Shown here: one piece after another, positions 31,091 to 43,700 of the stretch
Position numbering within the stretch: the stretch's first letter is position 1
Layout of the letters: each line of letters opens with the position of its first letter
Origin: Asterias amurensis
Taxonomy: Eukaryota; Echinodermata; Asteroidea; Forcipulatida; Asteriidae
Direction: 5' to 3'
Assembly: GCF_032118995.1 (NCBI RefSeq)
Contig: NC_092651.1
Span: 23,358,349 to 23,422,348, forward strand
Length of the DNA: 64,000 nt
Made by a program: the position numbers and the translations under genes
Notes under the pieces: model-generated
What the model saw: the letters and a program-made list of their open reading frames with translations, nothing else
Databases searched by the model: none
Told to the model about the DNA's origin: nothing

Positions 31091-31430
31091 AAGGACTTGC
31101 CTTGGATTGATCGAGTTGGTCTTTGAAAAGCATTTGTAACCATTTGTTATCAAATGCATATGGGTAGAAAGATGTTGTAAAAGTAGAATACAATGGTCCA
31201 CACAAACATGCCTCGAAATTGCGTGGTTTTTCTTTTACCTCGTTGACCATTGTCGGCCATGTATGGGAGTCAAATTTAATGGCTGACCGTGTTAGTTCGC
31301 AAAGTAAAAGGAAAACCACGCAATTTCGTATTCTACTTTTTTAAACATCTTTCCAACCTTATGCATTTCATAACAAACAGTTGCAAATGCTTTTTATAGA
31401 CCAACTCGTCCGATCCAAGGCAACGTGTTC
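31091..31430. mobile_element. MITE family D (TTAA-flanked)
   Basis: AGGACTTGCCTTGGATTGAT... to ...GATCCAAGGCAACGTGTTCCT between TTAA tetramers. The central palindrome carries CCATTGTCGGCCATGTATGG and its partner arm. Confidence 0.85.
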
Positions 31431-32437
31431 CTTTAATTACAGGTAAAGATTAAGTAATTACAAATAAAAATCATGTTGATTTGAATGAAAAGACTACTTC
31501 ATATATGTACCAGTATTACTAATGCAATACTTAATTGACGAAATTTAACTTTAAACAAATTAAATACAACAACTTTTGTTAGAAGGGAATTGGAAAGGCT
31601 TTCTGCTTAATTTCTTTAGACAAAAATTAGCTCATTTTCTTGTTATTGGTTTGTAGGATTTGAAACTTTGCATGGTTGAAGTAGAACTAAGAGAGTTATG
31701 CGGTAACTCTATGTGAATATCTCTTTTTGAGTAGTGTTGGCAACCAAAACTACTCAAAAATAGAAGACATGATATTTAAAGTGATGAAATAAAATGTTTC
31801 TTTCAGATCAGTATTCATTTATTTATTGATGGTTTATTAACAACAATTCACATGGCTCATCTACTTTGCGTAGTACCGTGTGCAAATAAATGTTTGTATA
31901 CATAACGATGATCTTTTTGTAGGTAAATAACAAATAATTATGTAATGCCAGAAAAAGATTTTAATAAAAAAAATGAGAGAAAACAAACTTTGAATTGTTT
32001 TGTGTTTATTTTCATTCTTCCATCATCATGAGGTCACATGATTACATAGACGATCATCTACCACCGTGACTCCTCGTCTTTGTTGAAGTAATATTATATC
32101 ACAAATATTGGATGCGCAATCGTTATATTTGTTTGCAATGTTTATGTTTTTTTGTCAACATTCTTACCCGAGTAAAAATTTGTTCACAGAACTCTGGTGA
32201 GTACTGAGTATAGTGCTAACAGACATGAGTATTCTTTATTCCCGATGCAAATTTAACATCTATTAAAGTTTCTTAGCTTGTGTTGGTAAAATAATTTTGT
32301 TTTTGTGAGCAGCATGTGCATGATCCCTATCTGCTGCAGATCTGGGCCCATTGTCATGGCTCTGCTTACCATCAGCAATGCATTGGCCCTTACCGAAGCA
32401 GGCAAGTCCGTGCTTATTTGTACTTCAAGCGTATTTC

Positions 32438-32565
32438 CTGCCGTCGATTTCACAAAACTCTTCCGAACTTAGGATTAATCTTATGACTTAGGACGAGTCC
32501 CAACCCAGCACTGTAGCATGCAGACCTACTTGAGATAAGACAAGTCCTAACTCTTTGTGGTTTAG
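32438..32565. mobile_element. MITE family F, partial
   Basis: CCGTCGATTTCACAAAACTCTTCC...GTCCTAACTCTTTGTGG. One end is fused to other repeat sequence (a half copy of family D at about 32597-32706). Confidence 0.65.
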
Positions 32566-32707
32566 CAGGGATTCTTTGCTTGTGCACATTTCGAGGCAAA
32601 TTTGTGTGGATCATTTTATTCTACTTTTAAAACATCTTTCCAACTATATGCATTTTATAACAAACGGTTACAAACGCTTTTTATAGACCAACTCATCCGA
32701 TCCATTA

Positions 32708-33020
32708 ACCGTCTCAATTCGCTTTGCATTTATAATAGTGCCCTGGTCATTAGGCCAATGGCATTCCTTTAATCTTTCTCAGCTCCCTGGGGAGTAAACA
32801 GCCCCGAGCCGCCGGGGTGCTCTGAAGGCTTTTTTTAAACTCAACAGCAACCTCTGCCCTCGCAGGTACTTTATCCCCAAGTGGAGAGAAACAATTGTAA
32901 TAAAGTATATTGCTAAAGGACACAAGTGTCATGACCGGGATTTGAACCCACACTCTGATGACTTTAACCACCAAAACTTGAATTCGAATGCTCTAAAACC
33001 ACTCGGCAATGACGCCATGG
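32708..33020 (-). repeat. tRNA-derived SINE
   Basis: Minus-strand copy. The head near 33000 reads (as complement) a TGCCGAGTGGTTTTAGAGC-like A box and GTGGGTTCAAATCCCGGTC B box; the body contains GGGAGCTGAGAAAG and AATGACCAGGGCAC. A second full copy is at 62175-62462. Confidence 0.8.
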
Positions 33021-33751
33021 TCAGCCCACAAAGAATACTTGGTAAAATCCACCATCCCTTTATTTATGGGACTTCATGAGGGGGGGGGGGGCTAAAGAAG
33101 TAAAGGCACAGAATTCTTCAAGGTTTTTTTTCTCTATTTTTAATTTTTTTTAATTCTAATTGTTCTTATGTCAATACATATTTCTATTAACCTTTAAAAA
33201 GATTCTCTTATATATACACATTTATATGCACATCGTTCTACTGAAAACATTAACAACATGAGAATTTTAGTTTGTGGACCATCAGAAAAAGTTAATTCCT
33301 CATGGAAAGTGAATACTGATCCGATATAAATATTTTGTTTTATTAAATAAATTTTAAAGACATAAACTTTTGATAATTATCTATAAAAAGATTTAGAGAA
33401 TATCATAATTAAAAAGAAGTATTTTAGAAAGAATCAGACTTTACGATCTTCCATTTTATAAGGGTGGATATATTGAGGTAACAATTTTGGAGTGTCCAGG
33501 TTCTTGGGTTCCAATCCATAAGAGGACCATTAGATTTTGATCTAAACACATATTTAGTCAGTTGTCATGTTATGATACTACACAGTAACTTGAGAAAATA
33601 AGAGGTCTGCAGGAATGTTCATGAAACGGTTTATAAATCAATTCTGAAGGATCTAAAAAGAAACATTGTGAAAGGGTTCACTTTGTTAGGTCTCCCATTT
33701 TCAAATAGTTCCGGCTATAATTTTTATAAGAACAGCCCAACAAGGATTTAA

Positions 33752-34130
33752 AGGCAGTGGACACTATTGGTAATTACTCAAAATAATTATTAGCATAAAA
33801 CCTTTCTTGGTGACGAGTATTTGGGAGAGGTTGATGGTATAAAACATTGTGAGAAACGGCTCCCTCTGAAGTGCCATAGTTTTTGAGAAAGAAGTAATTT
33901 TCCACGAATTTGATTTCGAGACCTCAGATTTAGAGCTTGAGGTCTCGAAATCAACCATCTTAACGCACACACTTTCAGATGACAAGGGTGTTTTTTTCTT
34001 TCATTATTATCTTGCAAATTTGATGACCGATTGAGCTCAAATTTTCACAGGTTAGTTATTTTATGCATGTGTTGAGATACACCAACTGTGAAGACTGGTC
34101 TTTGACAATTACCAAAAGTGTCCACTGCCT
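33752..34130 (+). mobile_element. MITE family B
   Basis: Full length with TTAA borders and intact internal palindrome. Confidence 0.9.
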
Positions 34131-34226
34131 TTAACTAATACAAGAAAACCACATAAAGGCAGTCAAAATAAGATCTCCTGGTAGCCTGATCATTTGATGT
34201 TACACTTTGAGGCTTGTGAATAATGC

Positions 34227-34362
34227 TAAGGCTGTTTCCGAAATGGCGACTTTGGCTACAGCAATGGCTAGATCGCGCGCCTCTGCCTATTCTTCAACAC
34301 TGGCAGACGCTGGCAGATCTAGCTGTACCTGTAGCCGAAGTGGCCGTTTGAACACGGCCTTA
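34227..34362. mobile_element. Foldback MITE family A, second copy
   Basis: AAGGCTGTTTCCGAAATGGCGACTTTGGCTACAGC with its complement at 34330-34362 and the same GTTCTTCAACACTGGCAG-type loop as 18801-18934. Slightly more diverged arms. Confidence 0.85.
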
Positions 34363-34703
34363 TACCCGCCTTGCCCGCCTACCAAGTTTACCTTTGACCT
34401 CTTCCAAACTACTAAGTATGATCAGCAAGTCATGACCAATCTCCAGTAAATCATTCAGGCCTGGAAATACAAAGAGGTCATGGTGGCCACATCATCTGTT
34501 GCCCGGGTAAAAAGTTTCTCATAGACTTTAAAATTTTCCAACAGAAGTGCCCTTTGAAAAACAAAAAAGGCCTTGCCCTCTTAAAGATGGCATTCTAGTC
34601 CTGAACTTTGCATTCAAAAACTATCTGTGATGCAATACTTTTAGAAGCCATAATGAAATCAGGCCCAGGTGGAGTGTCTCCCCTTAAAGGAAGAGCCCTA
34701 CTG

Positions 34704-37700
34704 TCAACAGGCATCACTGTTTGTAGACCATAGAGATTCACTGCTTGGATGTTCCAAGCTGTGAACATCCTCCCTCAGAGCACTCCTCCGAGAAGCCACC
34801 GCCTGTAAATTAGAAGAAAAAAAACATTGAATGAGAAACAAAATCAGATACAAAGATACTAAAACTGCCGTTTGTTCTTTTTTTTTAAATTGGCCAGTTA
34901 CAGAAAGCTGCTGAGGCAAAAAAATAATGATTAACATATTTTCACCATAAAACAAAAAGTAGTAGGAAACCCATGGTGACTTGTTGGTAGTCTATTCTGG
35001 TAAGCACAATTGTTTTGCTTAGCTAATTTATGTGCTTAAGCAGCTATATACCATGTGACCTTTGTTTACAATAAGTGTTTGAACAAGTTTTGAGCCCCAT
35101 TTCATCATATCAAAAGTTGATAAAAATGAGTCGGCGCAATCTCAATAAAATATAAGATTTTATGTTTTCTCCCATTGAGCTGTGTACACATCTTGCCTGT
35201 AGAAAGTCCAGGCTTGGTTGCTCTTTTCTAAACATGTGATGTCACAGGTCACATCGTCTATAAAATTGGGGCCTATATATTTAATGAAAGAAAAGAAACT
35301 CAGGGTCTTACCTTTTTTAGTATTTCAGCAATACTGGTTATTCTATGCTCATCAAGATCCACTAGATTAGGCAACTGGCTAGGATGGGGCCCAGCCTCTG
35401 TAGCCTTCAATGCTTGCCTTTGTGCTAAGAACATGCTCGGCTCCAGACTAGCACGGCCGATCTCTTGTCTGTGTCTGCTTGGACGTACTAGCTTCTGTTC
35501 AGGATTTCTCATCGAGGTGTTTGGAGGCTTTGTTCGTTTGGTTTCCCACGCAGACAGAGTCTCAAGGAATTGTTCAACTGGGGGAGGGGGAGGGGGAGGA
35601 GGTACTCCATGCCTGCTGGTACCGGGTACTGTATCTTTGTGTTGCCGTGGCGATCTTGTTAAGTCTTTGGGATGGGTAGGAAATTGGCGGTCCTCACTCC
35701 CTTCAGGAAATTTCAGTTTGCGGCTTGATTCAAACTTACTTTCATCATCTGGTATTTGGTCAAACTTTTGGTTGGACCAATCTTCGAGACTGTCTTCGTC
35801 TATGTCATTATCACTAACGGTGCTCGAATCAGACAATGATTCTCGTCTCTCCGAAGCTTGTACTTCAGTTTTGTTTTCTCTTCCTTCAGCGCCAATCTCT
35901 GCTGCCCTCTCATGTGTTGCCAATGCCAGCTTGTCTAGCTCTCGCTGCGTCATCTGCACCGACCCATTGACCAGGGCGATAATGGAACGGGCGGATGTGG
36001 GATCTTCCATTGCCTCGCGGGGGATGTTTGCAGCTGAGAGGAGGGACCTCCACTCCGGTGGGAAGGAGAGGGCTTCTAGGGCTATCAAGATGTCCTGTGT
36101 AAGAAAACAAAACAATAATATTGAAAAAAACTTAATGTGGAGATACAATTTTACTCTAGCAAACTGAAGATTCAGTTTGGTTTTTATGCTTACACTGATA
36201 TTTGTTAGCACTGTATACTTTGTACTTTCCTGGGATTCGAACCCACGTTTATTGCAAATCTTACCAACTACTAGACGACCAAGATTGCCCCGTAGCTAGA
36301 GGCAGTTTGAATCCTATATTCCCAAAATAATATTCTTTATCCCTGATGCGAATTTAACATCTATTCATAAATACCTAAGACAGTTTATCCATTCTGATTA
36401 GTCGAGAGGGCATCACGAGAGGTTGTTTGAGCGGATGATATTGAAAGAAATCATTGAACAATTATAATTTTTGCATTTATTTGACAAAGTGTTGATGTTT
36501 TTTGACCGAAAAGGTATTTATGAATGGGAATCAAAGTGTTTTGAATCGGTTTTCAACTAGTGGTTTAAACCCGCCGAGGCCTGGTTGTTGATAGTTTACC
36601 TCGACTTTGTCTCGGTAAAATTATCAAGAGCTAGGCCTCGTTGGGATTAAACCACTAGTTCAAAACCTCTTCACCACACATTGATTCCCTTATTAAAGCT
36701 TATGATTCTTAAAAAATTCTTATATTCATCTTCCGTTGGAAGGAAAGACACGGCCCTTTTGCGGTTGGACGTATCATTATTAATTTCTGGTCATGAAATC
36801 AAGGATGCCTCCAAAGCAGTTTAGTCATCTGGTACAGTTTGCTTAGCATAAAAAGGTTACCAGCGAAAAACAAATTTGTAATTGTAATTTATCACAGGGA
36901 CAGGTGGTTTGTAAACTGAGGAGTAGGCATTAGGGGACATTCGTTGTGGCAGGATGGCTTTGTAGAGAAGCTGGTCACCTGTTCCTCCTTGCCACTCACT
37001 GGCTTGGTGTTTTTATCTATTTTGTTTCTGTGTTTCTTAATTCATCTATTTGTATGTTTGTATGTCAGTGTAAAGCGCACTAAAACTAATAAAACCGAAT
37101 GTGTAAACTTGGTGGTTTATTGCCATTTTATTCGCTTGCCATTATTATGAGCTGTACATGTCATGCATGTAATATCAAGAATATACATAGACCACAAGAG
37201 GGGGTACGTACCTTGAAAGAAGGTCTTTTATTGGGTTTGTGGTCCCAGCAAGACTTGATGAGATGTTTGAGCGGTTCAGGGCAGGTCTGAGGTATCTCTG
37301 GACGTTTCTTCTGCTGAACCCTCTCCAAGACCTACAAGACAAAGATTCACTCAACTCAGAACATCTTCGAGATTAAGACATCATTGTAAGATTTTGATGT
37401 TGTGTGACTGACGAGTCTCAAATACTGGGTTTCCATTTGTGTTTTGTAATGTAGACCTTGAATTACATGGAGGACACACATGACACAGAGGGCACAGCCT
37501 CCATTGCCCTGGGGCCTCTTCAGAAATTTTCCATTGACTATAAGATTTTCCATTGAAAGTGCCATTCACAAAATGAAAATGGCCTTGCCCTAAAAGATGA
37601 ACCCCTGGTAATGTTCACAATTGTGTTTGGTATGAACAAATATAGGTTGCTACATCTATTTGCCATTACTTTCAAAATGGAGTGGAAAGAACTAAACTTG

Positions 37701-40700
37701 AAAAACACCTACATAATTGTATTGTACATGTACATGCAGATGGAGTGATACATTGTATATGCCTGTGTACGTTTTCAGATCATACTTAAGTAAGATAAAA
37801 AGCTGGCAGTTTAGAGGTTTAATTTCATTGATATTTGTATTATATGAAAGGGGTTGAACAAAGACAAAAATTACAATAGCGGGATTTGAATCAATGGCCA
37901 CAGGTTAGTTAATTGTGTATATCTACACTTACAAGATTTAAACAACCAAACAGTATACTTTGCCTTAAATGCAATTGGGTCCCAATCTCAATGGATTAAG
38001 CATGCAGTTCGAATCCCGGTCGTGACACTTGTGTGTCCCTGAACAAGACACTTCACTGTAATTGCTTCTCTCCACCCAGGGGTAAATGGGTACCTGTGAG
38101 GGCAGAGATGGTTCTTGTGATTGATTTAGCCGAGTAGCGCATTTGTCGCACAAGGCTGTATACTCCCCAGGGAGCTGAGATGGTTTAAGGAATGATTTAA
38201 GGCCCAGTGACCAGGGGTAATAATATTGCAGCGCCATGAGAATGACCTGACCCCGATATAAGAAGCCATTATTATTATTATTATTGTTGTTTGTTAGTGA
38301 GTTTGCTTACCTGGAATACAGAGAGTCCACTGAATGGTTGTTCACATGTCAGCATCTCCCAAAGAATAATGCCAAAACTGTACACGTCAACCTAAATCAG
38401 AACAAAATATATCATAAAACCCATCAATAAAGCACAAATCATTCAAGTATTTTTAAAACATAGAGGATCGCTACTGGTCACCACTACTTCAGAAATTGCA
38501 CTGGCTGCCCATCTCAAACAGAATTGACTTCAAGCTGTGTCTTCATGTCTTCAAATCCCTTGCTCACCAGTTGACCATGCCAGTCACCATCATACATATC
38601 TGACATGCTACTTCCATATGCCCCACCGCGTTCCCTACGCTCTTCTTCAGAGAACCTCTTAGCTGTACATCGCACCGTCTCCAGAGCTGGTTCGCGCGCA
38701 TTTTCTGCTGCTGCTCCAAATCTATGGAACTCATTACCATCACATCTTCGCCATGCAACTTCACATAAACAATTCAAGAAACTACTTAAGACTCATTTGT
38801 ACAGAAATACTTGACTCTTTTACTTCACTTTTCATTGGAACATCTTGAGTTTGGACTTCTTTGTTGCACCTTCTGAAGGTGCTTTGTAACCTTGGGAAAA
38901 AGGCGCCTCATATAAATGCTGATATGTCTGATTTATGGTCAAACTTTATAATCAGGAGCTTTCTGATTGAAAACCAATCCATTTTCCCCCCCAGAAAACT
39001 ACTTCGCTATGAACTGATACTATGAGGTTTTAAAACAAATTGATACCCTGACAATCGAAAGGTTTTCAGGAGGTGTCTGATAATACCTTGTCTGTGATAC
39101 TAGATGAAGTATTTTCCATCAACTCTGGCGCCATCCAAGCCGGTGTGCCTTGGATTTTTCCTTTCTGCACTGCCTCAGCTTCATGTCTGTAAAGAAAGCA
39201 ACAAAAATAATTCACCTTCTACTACATCAGAGATGCCCTACAAATGCTGTGTGGTTATTGTGTTTTTATTAAATGTTTTTTGGACATGACATGAATACCT
39301 ACTCACTCTGAATGAATAAGTATGTAATATAATTTACCTGTAGAAATTTCCCTTTGTTCATCAATTTTTTGAGAGAAAAACTGACAACCACAGCGCACTG
39401 TTTTTAGGAGAGTCGCATAAATTAATTTTTCTTATCTCTATACACAAATCATTTTTGTGACATTTTTTTTTTTTTTCATTTCTCAAAAACTACAGCATCT
39501 CAGCAAGTAATATTTTAAGGGAAGCTTTCTTCCCTCATTATCTTCAAACCATGCAAGTTTAATGTTAATCTGTAAACAATGTATTATGTGTCATACAAAA
39601 AGTACCGTTACCCTTTAAATGCAGTGGACCTTTCTTGGTAACGAGTAATGGTGAGCGGTTGATAGTATAAAACATTGTGAGAAACGGCACCCTCTGAAGA
39701 TTTGATTTCGAGACCCAAGATTTACAATTTGAGGTCTTGAAATAAAGCATCTGAAAGCACACAACTTTGTGTGACAAGAGTCTTTTTTTCCCCATTATTA
39801 TCTCGCAACTTGAGCTCAAATTTTCACAGGTTTGTTATTTTATGTTGAGATACACCCATACTGGGATGACAATTACCAATAGTGTCCAGTGTCTTTAAGG
39901 CAGCTGGTAGCATTTTGTTTATACCTGAGTTTAGCGAAGCCAAAGTCACCTATCTTTGCCCGTCCATGAGAACCAAGTAGAATGTTCATTGACTTCATGT
40001 CAAGATGAAGGACTTGGGGACGATGGCGGTGTAGATAGTTCATTCCTAGGGCGATATCTCGTGAGATCTGGTAGTATGCGATGTGGTCCAGGTATTCTCT
40101 GTGTAGTGGAAGTAGATATAAAGTATTGATAGTTATAAAGAAAGATGAATTGGTCTGCTCAAGATCAAGCGGTCCGCTCACGTTTGCGTAAGAGCCACAT
40201 AGACTGGTCTTCCTGCAGGCACTATTTGTACACACGGAAGACAATATATAATCTTGCATTTTATGGAGATTTATACCAACTTTGAATAAAAAGCCGACTT
40301 GTGTCTCCTCTGGGTCCACAAAATGTAGCACCCAAACCTCAAACATGTCACTCTCTTTTTAGTCTAGCGAACGGACCCCTCCCCTTCCACCTAAACCTCC
40401 CGGGTCTCCCAAAATAAAATGGTGCCCCATGAACCTCCTGAATATAAAGAATGAAGCCTCCACAGCCAAAAGGGTCCCTCTAGGTGTAGTGGATAACAAC
40501 CCCCCCCCCCCCCCCCCACCAGCGCCACCTTTGTTTTTCAGGATGGTGCCCTCCCCTCAAATCCTAACATCTTAATTCTAGAAGATAAGGCCTCCCAAGT
40601 CTTATTGGCTCCCTCTTGGTGTTGACCACAGACCCCCTTGGGTCACCCTTGAGTAAAGGAAATGGTTCACCCTGAACCTCTACATGTATAAAGGTGTTGC

Positions 40701-43700
40701 GGACGACCCCACACCATTCTACCAAAGTTTTTGATAATGGTGCCCTCCCCTCTAAACCTAACCTCCTAACTCTAAAAGATAAGGCCTCCCTGGGTTCCCA
40801 CTTGGTCTTGACCATAAACCCCCTGATAACCATTGAGCCTCTTAAACTACATGTGGGTCTTGTACCTTGACTTATCATGGATTCTTGCATACAGACTCCC
40901 TCCGGCCATGAACTCCAGAACCATGAGGGGTAACTGACCGGATGTACACACCCCAAGAAGTAAAACCACACGTGGATGCCGCAACTCATGCAGTAAGCTC
41001 ACCTATAAGTTACATCAAAAACAAATTCTGTTAACATCTCAAGAGCATGTGATTCCCACTTTGGGCCATGCTCGATTGGTCTCTAAGGGGCCATTCAGAA
41101 CAGCCAAATCAAATTTTATTTTTTAAATATTGAATGGCTTTATTTTAAGTTATCACACAAGCAGGAGTGGAATACCAACAAATATAGCGCTTCTGCATCC
41201 CATATCCAACGAGGCCGAAACAACCGTCTTAAATAGGTCTCTGTTAAAGACATGTAAGAAGTGACTCACCTCTTCAGCGAAATAGTTGTGGTCCGACGCA
41301 GCTAGGGGAATCTTGAGTCTTTTAATTGCGACCTCTGACCCATTGAAGTAACCATGGAATACGTGCGAGAAGGTACCCTCCCCGATGGTATCTGAACAGA
41401 CAATAACAAAGAATAATCATCATCATTCGGCAAAGACTTGCATCCCTGGCCGCCTCATCCTCACATTGAAATGGGGGCGCACTCCTGGAGTCGCCGCCAT
41501 CACCTGGTCTCTTTCAATTGCTGCTCTTCTCAGCTCTCCTACGCTTTTACCACTCCACTTTGTCACATCGCTATTCAGAACAGCTTAGGGCAGCCTCTAT
41601 CTCGAATTGTACCTGTAGCCAGACTATCTATATCTGTGCCAGGTAGGCCTCCCTGTCTCATCACATGAGCGCACCACTTTGGCTTCTGCTCTAACACCTC
41701 GTCACAAGAATAATAAAATTTGACTAACAACTCAACATGGCATGATGTCAATATTCACTAAATTTGTTTAAATTGGGTTGTGGTGAATGATTTTTTGTTA
41801 CTCTGCGAACAATTTTAGAGCACCCTCAACTTTTTGCAGTCAGTTGCATGGCCGACATGAATATCAACCCAGATCTTTTCTTCTCTTCAAAGTTTGCTGA
41901 CTATATAATTCAGATTCAGAGAAACGGCGGGAGGCAAGCTACAATTCTTTTTTGAATAAAGACGTGGAAGTGTTTAAGGACTTCATACCTGATTCCCGAT
42001 AGTGTATATCATCCTCAGGCAGTTCACAATTCCTGACTGGGTCTCTATGCTTCAGACGACTCAACTCAGATTCCATTAATCTGATGGAAAAATAAAAACA
42101 CATAAAAGTAAACGATTCAGTTCAGTTAAGTAACGGTTTATTAAAAAACTTGCAAATTGCTGCATATGGTGAGTACCAGTCAATTCATCTTTTGTCCAAT
42201 CCCAAATTATTTAAATTACCCAGTCAGTTTCCCTTGTGTTTTATTACTCGATATTTTAAATAAATAAGTCGCATCCCTGGTGATTCTCCCCTTATTAAGG
42301 CGATCCCCTGGCTGTCGCTGCTCCCCATGTTGTATAATAAACTTAGATGTGATCCCTGGCTACACGACAACTAACGGTTGTATGGTTTCAGACTGGTACT
42401 CCTGAACTAGGATGACTAATGGGGAGACTTCCAACTTGTGGTTAGATAGCCCAATTGGTAGAGCTCCTGCACATTATACGGAGGCAACAGTTAAAGGAAC
42501 AATACAGAATTGGTTTTTGCTAACAAAACAGTTACTGGCAGTGTAAGCACTTTATGTAATCCACTATATACATAAACTGACAAACCTGTAGAAGTTTGAG
42601 ATCGATCGGCCATCTGGGTCACGAGAGAATAGTGAAAACCGATAACAAATTTTGCATTGCATCGATGCCAAAATAACAATAAATAAAACGCTCACTGAGC
42701 GATAAACTTTCTCATCAACTATGACATTTCAGACAGAAATATTTCAAGGGATGTTTTCAACTATCATCATCATTAGACCGTGTAAGTTTTATGTAAATCT
42801 GTGATCTTCACGATTTTTGTTTCTTACCAATTCTGTAACATTCCTTTAAAGTCCCAGTTAACTTTTCTTTGTTTAAACCCAAATTATTTAAAATATGCCC
42901 ACTCAGTTTCACTTGTGGTTTATTACTTGATGTCTACATAGGTTATATAAGTGTAAATCTCTTTTGTGGTTAACAGCTCAACATTTCGATAAGTATGCTA
43001 TGATCGTCTCCAGGAGAATGCTGAACTCTGTTGCTGGATGCTGCTTAAGTACTGACTTGGAGATCACTGTTAGTTGGGCTTGGCTCAGGGATGCGCGAAG
43101 GTAGGAACAGAAGCTTGGCTTTAGTTCTGTGAGGCAATTAACTGGGAGTCTGTGATCACTGAACTGAACGAATTTTAAAACTTTGTTGTCGTCTACAGAG
43201 ATCATAAAAATTCCTACCTGATTTGCTTCTTGTGCTGCTCCTTCTGTTTCCGAACCTCCTTCATCAATTCATTCTTTGACATCGAGCTGTATACGCCCCT
43301 GGCAGGTCCTGAGCTCTTGGTGGCGCTCTGTGGTCTGCTGGCTGTGCGAACCGAGTCGGCAGATGCTGAGGTTGCCCTGGCTGCGGCTGCAAGATCCCTC
43401 TTGAGGGACGTGAGCTGTTGCTGGAGGAGTTCCACTTGAACAGGAGAAGTCGTTGGAGAATCTCTGTCTTGAACACCTTGGATCTTTAGAAAATAAATTG
43501 ATTGATAAAAACAAGTCTGAGTCTTTGCCCCAAAGCTCCTCTGTCCCATCTCTGACCCTCACAATCTTTAAAAGGGAATGATACCATTGCTTTTTGGAAC
43601 CGTCCGATTGTTTTAATCCTATTTAAGGTTTGATAAATAGAATAAAACTAACCTTTGAACAGCTTATTTCAAAAGGCAAAAAACTTTCGCAGGCAGGCAA

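Larger units (their letters stand above)
29354..34703. other. Intergenic space between convergent LARGE and kinase genes
   Basis: Includes both 3' UTRs, whose ends I cannot fix. Several AATAAA hexamers exist (for example about 30477 and 30969) but none stands out. The space is filled with MITEs B (two), D (one and a half), F and A, plus a SINE. No additional gene is seen. Confidence 0.6.

Noticed and set aside
35433-36167. A 244-codon plus-strand open frame opposite the kinase C-terminal exon
   Set aside because: It is the antisense of exon 35312-36094, whose own frame has matching splice phases and continues the kinase; the antisense protein has no recognisable features.
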